NCBI GenBank assembly: GCA_017437065.1
Contig: JAFSBX010000076.1
Location: 24,466 to 88,465, forward strand
DNA length: 64,000 nucleotides
DNA from: Lachnospiraceae bacterium
Lineage (GTDB): Bacteria > Bacillota > Clostridia > Lachnospirales > Lachnospiraceae
Reading direction: 5' to 3'
Each line of letters starts with the position of its first letter. Position 1 is the stretch's first letter. Under the pieces are notes generated by a model. The model ran no database searches. It had not been told where the DNA came from and saw nothing but the letters and a program-made list of their open reading frames with translations. Shown here in pieces: positions 1 through 8,632 of the stretch. The position numbers were made by a program, and so were the translations under genes.

Positions 1-1391
1 CACACGAGGGTGAGATTACTTTAGAAGCCGGGTTACTGCCGTGTGAACAGGAAAATACGGCACTTATTTCCTTTGTGGTAAAGGATACCGGCATAGGAAT
101 TAAAGAGGAAGATATTCAGAAACTTTATATTCCCTTTGAAAGAATTGAGGAAAAAAGAAATCGCAATATTGAAGGCACGGGACTTGGTATGAATATTACC
201 ATGCAGTTGCTTGCATTACTGGACAGTAAACTTAAAGTGGAAAGTGAGTATGGTGCAGGCTCTGAATTTTCTTTTGTATTAAGCCAGGAAATTATGAATC
301 CGGAACCTATAGGAAAGCTTGGAGAACAGATTAAAGAACAAAACAGTGAGTACGATTATCAGACTTATTTTGAAGCACCGGAAGCTAGAATACTGGTGGT
401 AGATGATAACGAGATGAACCGCAAGGTATTCTGCAGTCTGTTGAAAGATACTAAAATACAGATAGAAGAGGCATCCGGTGGAAAAGAATGTATTGAAAAA
501 GTCAAAAAGACATCTTTTGATATTATTTTTATGGATCATATGATGCCGGAAATGGATGGAATAGAAACTTTTAAGGTAATGAAAGAAATGGAGGATTATC
601 CAAGTAAAAATGCTCCGGTGGTGATTTTGACTGCCAATGCAATTGTAGGAGCAAAAGAACAGTATTTAAGTGAAGGGTTTCAAGCCTTTTTGTCTAAGCC
701 TATAGATTCGCAGAAGCTGGATAGCCTGATTCAGGAACTGCTGGATATAAGCCTGATACATTATGTGAAAGCAGATGTTAAAAAGCAAGCTGTGGAAAGT
801 GAATTAAAAATTTCTGAATTACCGATGATTGACGGATTAGACTGGGGATATGCATCTGCACATTTTAAAGATGAAGAATCTATGATGAAGACGATAAAAC
901 TCTTTGCTGATTCCATAGATTATGAGGCAAAAGAACTGGAAAAATTTTATTCTGCAATCCATCTGGAAGAGGGCAGAAAAAAATATCGTACGAAAGTGCA
1001 CAGTATGAAAAGCTCTGCCGGGATTATCGGAATCGTTCCGTTGGCAGGCATGGCGAAGGTGTTGGAGGATGCCGCGAGAAATAATGATTGCGATGTGATA
1101 CATCAAATGAATCCTATCTTTCTAAAGTGCTGGCGGGATTATAAGGAGCATCTGAACGTATTTTCTGATGTGGCAGTCGGAACGAAAAGTGCAAAAGAGT
1201 TTTGGGAACAGGTGGAGGAAATATTCCGGGAAATAAAAGCAGCCGCAGAAGAAATGGATATTGATATATTAGATGCATCCTTGAAAAAACTGGAAGAATA
1301 TAGATTTGAAGGAGAACAGGCGGAAACTTTTGAGAATGTCAAAACAGCAATTATAAATTTAGATGTGGATTTTTTAGAAAGTATTATATAA
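1..1391 (+). CDS. Hybrid sensor histidine kinase, C-terminal part (HATPase, receiver, HPt)
   Basis: Open at the left edge; the frame is already open at base 3, so sensor, dimerisation and N-terminal ATPase parts lie outside. Visible are the ATPase G1 box DTGIGI and G2 box GTGLGM, then a receiver domain with acidic pair ILVVDDNE and phospho-acceptor Asp in IFMDHMMPEMDG (about residue 154 counted from the GTG at 75), the ILTANA and FLSKPID switch segments, and a C-terminal HPt domain with phospho-His in KVHSMKSSAGIIG (about residue 309). This is a tripartite hybrid kinase that can run a full His-Asp-His relay alone. No cognate response regulator is seen. Family assignment is firm; the signal is unknown. 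The next gene starts 73 bp downstream on the same strand. Confidence 0.9.
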   Translation, partial: HEGEITLEAGLLPCEQENTALISFVVKDTGIGIKEEDIQKLYIPFERIEEKRNRNIEGTGLGMNITMQLLALLDSKLKVESEYGAGSEFSFVLSQEIMNPEPIGKLGEQIKEQNSEYDYQTYFEAPEARILVVDDNEMNRKVFCSLLKDTKIQIEEASGGKECIEKVKKTSFDIIFMDHMMPEMDGIETFKVMKEMEDYPSKNAPVVILTANAIVGAKEQYLSEGFQAFLSKPIDSQKLDSLIQELLDISLIHYVKADVKKQAVESELKISELPMIDGLDWGYASAHFKDEESMMKTIKLFADSIDYEAKELEKFYSAIHLEEGRKKYRTKVHSMKSSAGIIGIVPLAGMAKVLEDAARNNDCDVIHQMNPIFLKCWRDYKEHLNVFSDVAVGTKSAKEFWEQVEEIFREIKAAAEEMDIDILDASLKKLEEYRFEGEQAETFENVKTAIINLDVDFLESII

Positions 1392-1464
1392 AAGATAAGG
1401 AGTTTTACGAAGTTGGAATATGTGGGACTCTTTGAAGTACGAAAATGAGGAGTAAATAATAAGT

Positions 1465-2862
1465 ATGTGGAGTAAATTTAAAAAGAAATTTATCGGAGAC
1501 AGAGATTTTTACAGACGTGTATGTTATCTGGCTGTTCCAATGATTATTCAAAATGCCATTACAAGCTTTGTAAGCTTTCTGGACAATATTATGGTAGGGC
1601 AGATTGGGACGGAGCAGATGTCAGGCGTGGCAATTGTCAACCAGCTGTTGTTTGTTTTTAATATTTGTATTTTCGGTGGTGTGTCAGGAGCCGGTATTTT
1701 TGGAACGCAGTTTTTTGGAAAAGGAGATTATGAAGGTCAGAAGTATGCTTTTCGTTTTAAAATGTATGCCAGTATCATAATTGCAGGAATTGCACTTTGT
1801 CTGTTCGGTTTTCTTGATGAACAGTTAATTGGATTATATCTGAATGATACGGGCAGTGTAGGAGATATTACACTGGCATTGCAATACGGAAAAGAATATA
1901 TGTTGATTATGATGGCTTCTTTACTGCCATTTGCGGTTTGTCAGGCTTATGTAAGTACGATTCGTGAGACCGGTCAGACGTTTGTGCCAATGCTTGCAAG
2001 TGTTGTTGCCGTACTGACCAATCTGGTACTTGATTATGTGCTTATTTTTGGAGTTGGGAGCATTCCGGCTTTAGGTGTGGCAGGCGCGGCAATTGCCACT
2101 GTCATTGCACGTTTTCTGGAATGTGTGATTGTTGTTGTCTGGACACATCTGAATGCAGAGAAAAACAGATTTATTCTTGGAGCGTATAAAAGCTTGCGGA
2201 TTCCGGGAAATATTTGCAAGGATATTCTGATTAAGGGTACACCGCTGATGTTGAATGAAATGTTTTGGGCATCCGGAATGGCAGTAATTTCACAGTGTTA
2301 TGCAGTGCGTGGGCTGGAGGTAGTTGCGGCACAGAATATTTCCTCTACAATTACCAATCTGTTTAATATTGTATATATTCAGTTAGGTTCCTGTATTTCG
2401 ATTGTTGTAGGACAGCTTTTAGGGGCAGGAAAAATTGAGGAAGCAAAGGATGCGGATAACAAAATGATTTTTTTCAGTGTGGGCTGTTGTGCGGTTGTTG
2501 CAGTCATTATGGCAGGAATCGGAGGGTTCTTCCCATCCATATACAATACGGAGGAAAGTATTAAGGAGCTTGCAGGAACGTTAATTTTGATTTCAGCGCT
2601 TGTTATGCCGCTTTGTGCTTTTTCACATTGCAGTTATTTTACACTGCGTTCCGGTGGAAAAACCGGAGTTACCTTTTTGTTTGACAGTGTGTATACATGG
2701 GTGTTAGTTATTCCGATTGCGTATTGTCTGGCAAATTTCAGTTCACTGTCCATTACAATGGTGTTTTTCCTTGTGCAGTTTACGGAGATTATAAAGGTTA
2801 CGATAGGTTTCTTTATGGTAAGAAGTGGGGTATGGCTTCAGAACATTGTAGAAGAATCATAA
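1465..2862 (+). CDS. MATE family multidrug/Na+ antiporter
   Basis: 465-residue integral membrane protein of the usual MATE length. The N-terminus FYRRVCYLAVPMIIQNAIT followed by SFLDNIMVGQIGTEQMSGVAI is the typical first helix pair of the family, and a second similar bundle follows after about residue 235, giving roughly 12 membrane segments. MATE proteins export cationic drugs or metabolites using Na+ or H+ gradients; the substrate cannot be read from sequence. A GAGGAG ribosome site lies 12 nt before the ATG. It follows the hybrid kinase on the same strand and converges on the TetR gene, so neither neighbour need control it. Confidence 0.92.
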   Translation: MWSKFKKKFIGDRDFYRRVCYLAVPMIIQNAITSFVSFLDNIMVGQIGTEQMSGVAIVNQLLFVFNICIFGGVSGAGIFGTQFFGKGDYEGQKYAFRFKMYASIIIAGIALCLFGFLDEQLIGLYLNDTGSVGDITLALQYGKEYMLIMMASLLPFAVCQAYVSTIRETGQTFVPMLASVVAVLTNLVLDYVLIFGVGSIPALGVAGAAIATVIARFLECVIVVVWTHLNAEKNRFILGAYKSLRIPGNICKDILIKGTPLMLNEMFWASGMAVISQCYAVRGLEVVAAQNISSTITNLFNIVYIQLGSCISIVVGQLLGAGKIEEAKDADNKMIFFSVGCCAVVAVIMAGIGGFFPSIYNTEESIKELAGTLILISALVMPLCAFSHCSYFTLRSGGKTGVTFLFDSVYTWVLVIPIAYCLANFSSLSITMVFFLVQFTEIIKVTIGFFMVRSGVWLQNIVEES

Positions 2863-2877
2863 TAATGGTTCTTCTAC
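2848..2877. terminator. Stem-loop between convergent MATE and tetR genes
   Basis: A 13-bp stem with one G-T wobble and a 4-nt loop begins inside the last codons of the MATE gene. A clear T-run is missing on either side, so terminator function is only plausible. Confidence 0.4.
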
Positions 2878-2892
2878 AAGATAAATACAATA

Positions 2893-3513
2893 TTATTTTA
2901 TAAGGGTCATATATCCAAGGGTACCGGCAGGAACGTCGGTACCTTTTTCTAATAAGGAAATCAGTCCTTTTAATGTTTCTTCAGTTTCTTCCAGAGTAGA
3001 AGGAACAAGAGAATTATCGAGCTTTACCGCAAGTACAATAAGTACGATTTCGGCAAGAGCGGCAGGGTAGTCAAAATGACTTTCTCCGCGTTCAATGGCC
3101 TGAGTTATAATTTCGGTCAATGCCGGTTTCAGCTCGGAAATCAAATGATTCAAATATTTATGATGCAGAAAAGCAATTCCCTGTGCACTTGTACTTATGG
3201 GTGAATAATGGTTATGATGTGAAAATGCAGCAGAGGAGTTCCGGCATGCCTGAAAAAGCATTGCCATGCGGGTAAATGCAGAAACTTCAGTTTGTGCTGC
3301 AAGAGTCTTGGCAGTTTGTATCGGCTGCTGATAGCTTCGTTCTACTAATGCATCAATAATGGCGTCCTTTGAGGGAAAGTAATAATAAATACTACCTTTT
3401 CCCATGCCGGCTTCACGCGCAATTTCGCTTACGGAAATATGTTGTATGCTTTTTTCTAACAGTAATTGTTGTAAGGCATCAAGTATTTTATCACGTTTAG
3501 TTAAATCCGGCAT
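2893..3513 (-). CDS. TetR/AcrR family transcriptional repressor
   Basis: 206 residues, standard TetR length. The N-terminal helix-turn-helix reads ISVSEIAREAGMGKGSIYYY followed by FPSKDAII (about residues 26-53), the family hallmark; the remainder is an all-helical ligand/dimer domain with no recognisable ligand signature. It is divergent from the SCP2-hydrolase-condensation-ACP-ligase operon, and two copies of an 11-bp palindrome GACCGNCGGTC lie at that operon's promoter, so it most probably represses the operon in response to a substrate or product. That link is inference from position and operator symmetry. Confidence 0.92.
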   Translation of the reverse strand: MPDLTKRDKILDALQQLLLEKSIQHISVSEIAREAGMGKGSIYYYFPSKDAIIDALVERSYQQPIQTAKTLAAQTEVSAFTRMAMLFQACRNSSAAFSHHNHYSPISTSAQGIAFLHHKYLNHLISELKPALTEIITQAIERGESHFDYPAALAEIVLIVLAVKLDNSLVPSTLEETEETLKGLISLLEKGTDVPAGTLGYMTLIK

Positions 3514-3603
3514 ATCAATGAACCACCTTCCTGATTATTTTCGAAAATTATTCATGTAATTGTATCATATTAATAAATTAGGAACAATAGAGAATAATTA
3601 TAC

Positions 3604-3634
3604 AAAAGATGGAAATTTTTTAACCATCTTTTTT
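3604..3634. other. 9-bp stem-loop in tetR/operon intergenic region
   Basis: AAAAGATGG pairs perfectly with CCATCTTTT across an 11-nt AT-rich loop and runs into T residues. It could act as a terminator in either direction or insulate the divergent units; no gene obviously ends here. Confidence 0.35.
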
Positions 3635-3646
3635 ACACTTTAACAA

Positions 3647-3676
3647 TTGACCGCCGGTCGAAAAGTGTGTTATTCT
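3647..3676 (+). promoter_or_regulatory. Predicted sigma-A promoter of the SCP2 operon
   Basis: TTGACC at 3647-3652 and TATTCT at 3671-3676 are 18 bp apart. The -35 hexamer is overlapped by the first TetR-type palindrome, as expected for a repressed promoter. Confidence 0.55.
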
Positions 3677-3705
3677 TATCAGGAAAAATGTCGACCGACG
3701 GTCGA
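3649..3705. promoter_or_regulatory. Pair of palindromic TetR-type operators
   Basis: GACCGCCGGTC at 3649-3659 and the longer perfect palindrome TCGACCGACGGTCGA at 3691-3705 share the core GACCGNCGGTC, with centres 44 bp apart (close to four helical turns). The first overlaps the -35 box and the second lies downstream of the -10. Assignment to the adjacent TetR protein is inference. Confidence 0.7.
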
Positions 3706-3728
3706 AACTTATATTTTGGGAGGAAAAA

Positions 3729-4175
3729 ATGACATACGCAGAATTTTTTTATGAAATTAAAAATAAGTTTATGGGAGCAGATGTAAGTGATATTAAAGAG
3801 CATCTCGCATATCAGTTTAATATTGAAGATGAAGAAGCAGGTGGAGCTTTTTATGTAGAAGTAAAGGAGGGGCAGCTTTTTGTTGAACCTTATGAATACT
3901 ATGATAAGGATGCGATGTTTATTTCTGATCCGAATACACTGATGGAGATTGCAGAAGGTAAAATTGATCCGGTATGGGCATTTACAACACATAAATTAAG
4001 GGTAGAAGGTAACATAGACAAAGCACTCAGATTAAAAGAAATCATAGAATTAAAGCAAAAAGAAATGAAGCAGAAAGAAAAAGAACAGAAAGCATCAGAA
4101 CAGAAGGTATCAGAGAAGGCACCGGCAAAGGGAAAGGTGTCAAAGGCAGGAAGTTCAAAGAGAAAAAAGAAATAA
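3729..4175 (+). CDS. SCP2 sterol-binding-domain protein with lysine-rich tail
   Basis: 148 residues. Residues about 15-105 match the SCP2 fold: a beta-rich start, an acidic central strand region, then GKIDPVWAFTTHKLRVEGNIDKALRL, the conserved segment in which a helix-forming gate leads to the G(N/D) turn. SCP2 domains bind lipids, fatty acids or acyl-CoA in a hydrophobic tunnel. The last about 40 residues are Lys/Glu/Gln/Ser-rich and end in RKKKK-like charge, probably disordered or membrane/nucleic-acid contacting. It is the first gene of the TetR-controlled operon, with a GGGAGG ribosome site. A lipid-handling role fits the downstream ACP and AMP-ligase genes, but the ligand is unknown. Confidence 0.8.
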   Translation: MTYAEFFYEIKNKFMGADVSDIKEHLAYQFNIEDEEAGGAFYVEVKEGQLFVEPYEYYDKDAMFISDPNTLMEIAEGKIDPVWAFTTHKLRVEGNIDKALRLKEIIELKQKEMKQKEKEQKASEQKVSEKAPAKGKVSKAGSSKRKKK

Positions 4176-4226
4176 AACAAAGTAGTTGCATAATTTATAA
4201 AAGTGCAGTTGTGGAATGGAGGAAAA

Positions 4227-5174
4227 ATGGGAATTTTAGGAGCAGGAATTGCATGTGCAGGAGTGCTTGCGGCAGCAGGTGTGGCAGAAACAGCATATTT
4301 TTATGGAAGAACCATGAAAAGAAAAAAAGCGGATGTTCAGCGCACCGTAAAGATGGCAGGTACAGACTGGTCACAGTATTCAGAAATTTTGGCAGAAAGA
4401 AAAGAGTATATGATGGCACAGCCGCATGAAGATGTGTACCAGACCTCTTTTGACGGATTAAAGCTGCATGCAGCATATTTTCCGGCAATCAATGAAAACA
4501 GCGGAAAGAAACGAGTTGCTATCTGTTTTCATGGGTATACAAGTCAGGGATTAAAAGATTTTATCGGATTGACAGATTATTATTTTAGAAATGGCTATGC
4601 AATGTTGCATCCCGATGCCAGATCTCACGGGGAAAGCGAAGGTACATATATCGGTTTCGGATGTTTAGACAGAAAAGATGCGTTAGGATGGATTAACTGG
4701 GTAATTAAAAAGTGTGGAGAAGATGTTGAGATACTTCTTCATGGAATTTCCATGGGGGGTGCTACGGTATTGATGGCAAGCGGATTGGAACTGCCGCCAC
4801 AGGTGAAAGGAATTATATCTGATTGTGGATTTACGTCACCGAAAGAGGTATTTACACATGTATTGAAGAGTATGTACCATCTTCCACCATTTCCGATTAT
4901 TCCGGGAGCAAATATCATCAATAAAAAATTTGCAGGATACGGAATGGATGAATGTAATGCAAAAAGAGAGGTAGCAAAGGCAAAAGTTCCTATTTTGTTT
5001 ATTCATGGATCAAAAGATACCTTTGTTCCGACGCATATGTGTCATGAAATTTATGATTGCTGTGCATCACCGAAGAAAAAACTGATTGTGGAAGGTGCAG
5101 CACATGCAGAAAGTTATTTTAAAGATATGAAGAGTTATGAAAAAGCAATGGATGAGTTTATAGAGAAGCTGTAA
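4227..5174 (+). CDS. Membrane-anchored alpha/beta hydrolase
   Basis: 315 residues from the ATG at 4227, chosen over an upstream GTG at 4203 because GGAGG sits just before it. An N-terminal hydrophobic segment (residues 3-26) suggests a membrane anchor. The fold motifs are all present: CFHGYTSQG for the oxyanion region, the nucleophile elbow GISMGG with Ser about 175, Asp about 264 in HGSKDTFVP, and His about 293 in GAAHAESY. The family contains serine esterases, lipases and thioesterases. Placed between an SCP2 protein and an ACP system, it may release or trim an acyl product; this is inference. Confidence 0.88.
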   Translation: MGILGAGIACAGVLAAAGVAETAYFYGRTMKRKKADVQRTVKMAGTDWSQYSEILAERKEYMMAQPHEDVYQTSFDGLKLHAAYFPAINENSGKKRVAICFHGYTSQGLKDFIGLTDYYFRNGYAMLHPDARSHGESEGTYIGFGCLDRKDALGWINWVIKKCGEDVEILLHGISMGGATVLMASGLELPPQVKGIISDCGFTSPKEVFTHVLKSMYHLPPFPIIPGANIINKKFAGYGMDECNAKREVAKAKVPILFIHGSKDTFVPTHMCHEIYDCCASPKKKLIVEGAAHAESYFKDMKSYEKAMDEFIEKL

Positions 5175-5234
5175 AATGAGGTGGGGAAATCCCCAGATTA
5201 AGATTTCTGCTAAAGCAGATGGATGGGAGAGAAG

Positions 5235-6632
5235 ATGAAAACAAGAAATGGTTACAAAACATATCCGTTAACAGTGGCACAGAAGTTTCACTTTTATTAT
5301 TTAAACTATTGCCCGAAAAAGGAAGTTGTAAATATAGGAACAAGTCTTACGATAGAATATGATATTGATATTGAAGTATTAAGACAGTCTATTTATAAAG
5401 CTTACGAACGATGCGAATCAATGCGTTTACGTTTTGCATACGATAAACAGGAAGAACAGTGGTATCAGTATATAGTTGACAAAGAAGAGCGTGAGATTGA
5501 ATTTGTTGATTTTTCTGATAAAAGTATGGAAGAAGCGGCAAGTATCATGAAAGGGTGGACAGAAATTCCTTTTGAAAGAGAAGATTCGCCATTAAATAAA
5601 GTGACAATCATTAAAACATCCGATGGAAATACGGGAGTATATCTTCTTGGAGATCATCTGACATTAGATGCGCAGTCATTGATTTGCTTTTTAAGAGATA
5701 TTATTGAAATCTACTGTAGTACAATGTATGAAGGTGTAGAGTATCCTTCCGAGATGAGTTCTTATATTGCACAGTTAGAAAAAGACCTTGCATATGAGGC
5801 AGGAAGTAAGGCGCAGAAAAGAGACAGAGAGTATTTCTATAAGCTGATAGAGCAGTCAGAGCCTATTTACAATGGTATTGATGGTCCGGCAGCATTGGAA
5901 AGAGAAAGACAGACAAATCCAAATGCAAGAGCAGCACAGTTTATTTCAAGAAATGTAGATTCAGCACTGGATATTTTCCATTTGGAAGAAGAACCTACTA
6001 CCCGCCTGATGAGCTTTTGTGAGCAACAGCATGTTTCTTTACAGTGTCTGTTACTTATGGGAATCCGTACTTATTTGCAGAAAATGAACGGAAATGATGA
6101 TGTATCCATTAATGTAGCTTATGCGAGAAGAGCCACATTGTCAGAAAAAAAATCAGGTGGTACAAGAATTCATTCTTTCCCGTTTAGAACGATTATTTCA
6201 GAGGATAAAACCTTCCTTGAAGGAATTTTTGAGATTCGTGATGCACAGAATGAAACATTCCGTCATACAAATTTCGATCCGGTAGAATATTTGTCCTATA
6301 GAAGAAAAGTGTATCCGGTAGAGCCGGGTAGAACTTACGAACCTATGTCTTTAACATATCAGCCATTGACATTAAAGGACAGAGGATTAAGCATGGTTAG
6401 TGACATTAAATATAAGACAAAATGGTATCCGAACGGAGCAACTACACAGGCAATGTATTTAACAGTTATGCACAGACCGGATGATAACGGACTTGATTTT
6501 AACTTTGAACATCAGGTGGAGGCAATTACAAAGGAAAAATTGGAATATTTTTATTATTATCTTTGCAAAATTATGTTTAAAGGAATTGAAAATCCAAATT
6601 TAAAAATTGGTGACATTATTAAACTTGTGTAA
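5235..6632 (+). CDS. Stand-alone condensation-domain-like acyltransferase
   Basis: 465 residues, starting at the ATG at 5235 that follows GGGAGAGAAG. The N-terminus YPLTVAQKFHFYYLNYCP and the pattern of the first 180 residues resemble the nonribosomal peptide synthetase condensation/acyltransferase superfamily. The active-site motif HHxxxDG is present only in degenerate form as D140-H141-L-T-L-D145-A146: the second, catalytic His and the Asp are kept, while the first His and the Gly are changed. Such stand-alone proteins join a carrier-bound acyl or aminoacyl group to an acceptor. The next two genes supply a carrier protein and an AMP ligase, so these three probably act together. The product is unknown. 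Confidence 0.75.
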   Translation: MKTRNGYKTYPLTVAQKFHFYYLNYCPKKEVVNIGTSLTIEYDIDIEVLRQSIYKAYERCESMRLRFAYDKQEEQWYQYIVDKEEREIEFVDFSDKSMEEAASIMKGWTEIPFEREDSPLNKVTIIKTSDGNTGVYLLGDHLTLDAQSLICFLRDIIEIYCSTMYEGVEYPSEMSSYIAQLEKDLAYEAGSKAQKRDREYFYKLIEQSEPIYNGIDGPAALERERQTNPNARAAQFISRNVDSALDIFHLEEEPTTRLMSFCEQQHVSLQCLLLMGIRTYLQKMNGNDDVSINVAYARRATLSEKKSGGTRIHSFPFRTIISEDKTFLEGIFEIRDAQNETFRHTNFDPVEYLSYRRKVYPVEPGRTYEPMSLTYQPLTLKDRGLSMVSDIKYKTKWYPNGATTQAMYLTVMHRPDDNGLDFNFEHQVEAITKEKLEYFYYYLCKIMFKGIENPNLKIGDIIKLV

Positions 6633-6672
6633 AAGTAGTATAATATAAAAAATAACGATGGAGGTTACCTAT

Positions 6673-6900
6673 ATGTTTGAAAAATTAGCAGATATTATTG
6701 TAAATTATGTTGAAGTGAAAAAAGAAGATATTAAACCGGAATCACGTTTTATGGAAGATTTAGGATTTACTTCTTTTGATTTTATGAGCATGCTTGGAGA
6801 AATTGAGGACGAGCTTGATGTGGAAGTGGAGCAGGAAGAAGTCGTAAATATCCGTACAGTACAGGAAGCTGTTGACTATTTGGAAAGCATTTCGGAATAA
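6673..6900 (+). CDS. Acyl/peptidyl carrier protein
   Basis: 75 residues from the ATG at 6673, which has GGAGG 8 nt upstream. The phosphopantetheine site is DLGFTSFDFM with Ser34, a good match to the DLGxxSxD motif, and the surface is strongly acidic as usual for carrier proteins. It is unlikely to be the housekeeping fatty-acid ACP because it sits between a condensation-like protein and an AMP ligase rather than with fab genes. It should be loaded by the downstream ligase after modification by a phosphopantetheinyl transferase encoded elsewhere. Confidence 0.9.
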   Translation: MFEKLADIIVNYVEVKKEDIKPESRFMEDLGFTSFDFMSMLGEIEDELDVEVEQEEVVNIRTVQEAVDYLESISE

Positions 6901-6990
6901 AGTATATGAATGTAAGAAAAAGGGGAAAGCTTGTAGAAATGTAACTTTCCCAAGTTTGACACCTGCATGGGCAGGGAGATGGGAGAAAAG

Positions 6991-8529
6991 ATGAATAATA
7001 TCAGTAGCACAATACGGGATTTGCTTGTAAATGCAGAAGCACAGTTTGGAAGCCGGGATGCATTCCGCTATAAAGTAAAAGGGAATGATTCAGAGGGAAA
7101 AAAGAGCGTAAATATAGAAAGTAAAACATATACGGATTTAAAAAAGGACAGCGAATGTTTTTCCGCTGCGTTGGCTGCTCTTGGGGAACAGAAAAGTCAT
7201 GTTGCAATTGTAGGGGCAACTTCTTATGAGTGGGTAGTAACTTATTTTGGTGTTGTAAACAGTAGCAGTGTAGCAGTGCCGCTGGACGCATTGTTATCCA
7301 CAGAAGAGTTGTGTGAGTTAATCAACCGTGCAGATGTTACTACACTTGTTTTTGATGAAAGTAAGGCAGAGGTAGCAAGTGCAGCAGGCAAACAATGCCC
7401 GAATTTAAAAAATATTATTTCCATGAGTAATGAGAGTAAGGTAGAAAACGCGTTGTCCTTATGGAAGTTAATCGGAGAACAGAAACCGGAATTTTCCCAT
7501 GAGCCTGCTCCGGAAGATTTAGCAACGATTATGTTTACATCAGGAACTACGGGAAAAAGTAAAGGTGTAATGCTTACACATCGTAACTTAGCCGAGAATG
7601 CAACCTGTCTGGATATGAAATATGAACCGGGAACAGTATTAATGACAGTGCTTCCAATTCATCATGCATATTGCCTGAGTATGGATATTTTAAAACCACT
7701 TTCCGTAGGAAGTGTAATATGTATTAATGATTCTTTACTTCGTGTGGCAAAAAATATCAAGTTATTCGAGCCGAATATGATATTAATGGTTCCGTTGATG
7801 ATTGAAACACTTGCTAAAAAGCTTGAGGAAGTTGCATGGTTACCTGCACCGCTTGTAAAAGCAAAGGTTTTCGGAAAACAGTTCCACACAGTATGCAGTG
7901 GTGGCGCTTATTTGAATCCGGCATACATAGAGATGTTCCAAAAATATGGAATTACAATTTTACAGGGATATGGAATGACAGAGTGTGCACCTGTTATCAG
8001 TAATAACGTAAGCTGGGCCAATAAAGAAGGTTCAGTTGGTAAGCTTTTACCGAACTGCGAAGCTAAGGTAGTAAACGAAGAGTTATGGGTAAAAGGCTCA
8101 AGCGTTATGCAGGGCTACTATAAAATGCCGGAAGAGACAGCAGAAGCATTGGAAGACGGCTGGTTAAAAACAGGAGACTTGGGATATGTGGATGAAGATG
8201 GCTATGTATTCCTGACAGGTAGAAAGAAAAACCTGATTATTACTCCAAATGGTGAGAATGTATCTCCTGAGGAAATTGAAAATAAACTTGGTGAAAACAG
8301 ACTGGTACAGGAAGTTCTTGTACGTGAGTCAGAAGGTGTCATTGAAGCCGAGATTTTCCCGGATTATGAATATGCAGCGAAAAAGAAAATCAAAGATATG
8401 CAGAGTGAACTTCAGGGAATGATTGATGAATATAACAAAGAAGCACCTTTATATAAGAGGGTATTCAAATTAAAGATTCGTGAAGTAGAATTTGAGAAAA
8501 ATACTACGAAAAAGATTAAACGTTTCTAA
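6991..8529 (+). CDS. AMP-dependent synthetase/ligase (acyl-CoA or acyl-ACP ligase type)
   Basis: 512 residues from the ATG at 6991 (GGGAG 5 nt upstream; an ATG at 6967 is less well placed). Adenylation motifs are complete: TIMFTSGTTGKSKGVMLTH near residue 180, GYGMTE near 326, TGDLG near 393, and the C-terminal NTTKKIKRF carrying the catalytic Lys. Overall it resembles long-chain fatty acid-CoA ligases more than amino-acid-specific adenylation domains. It would activate a carboxylate as the adenylate and pass it to the ACP encoded just upstream. It ends the TetR-controlled operon and is followed by a strong terminator. Substrate not predictable by eye. Confidence 0.88.
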   Translation: MNNISSTIRDLLVNAEAQFGSRDAFRYKVKGNDSEGKKSVNIESKTYTDLKKDSECFSAALAALGEQKSHVAIVGATSYEWVVTYFGVVNSSSVAVPLDALLSTEELCELINRADVTTLVFDESKAEVASAAGKQCPNLKNIISMSNESKVENALSLWKLIGEQKPEFSHEPAPEDLATIMFTSGTTGKSKGVMLTHRNLAENATCLDMKYEPGTVLMTVLPIHHAYCLSMDILKPLSVGSVICINDSLLRVAKNIKLFEPNMILMVPLMIETLAKKLEEVAWLPAPLVKAKVFGKQFHTVCSGGAYLNPAYIEMFQKYGITILQGYGMTECAPVISNNVSWANKEGSVGKLLPNCEAKVVNEELWVKGSSVMQGYYKMPEETAEALEDGWLKTGDLGYVDEDGYVFLTGRKKNLIITPNGENVSPEEIENKLGENRLVQEVLVRESEGVIEAEIFPDYEYAAKKKIKDMQSELQGMIDEYNKEAPLYKRVFKLKIREVEFEKNTTKKIKRF

Positions 8530-8573
8530 TATTAAGAATGGGTTTACGAATCCAAGACGAAAGTATATATAAG

Positions 8574-8618
8574 AAACCCGCAACAGGATAATGAAAATAT
8601 CTTGTTGCGGGTTTTCTT
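8574..8618 (+). terminator. Intrinsic terminator after the AMP-ligase gene
   Basis: A 17-bp stem with one wobble (arms start AAACCCGCAACA and end TGTTGCGGGTTT) and a 7-nt loop, followed by TCTTATTT. It lies between convergent genes and may work in both directions. Confidence 0.85.
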
Positions 8619-8632
8619 ATTTGGAAAATTAA

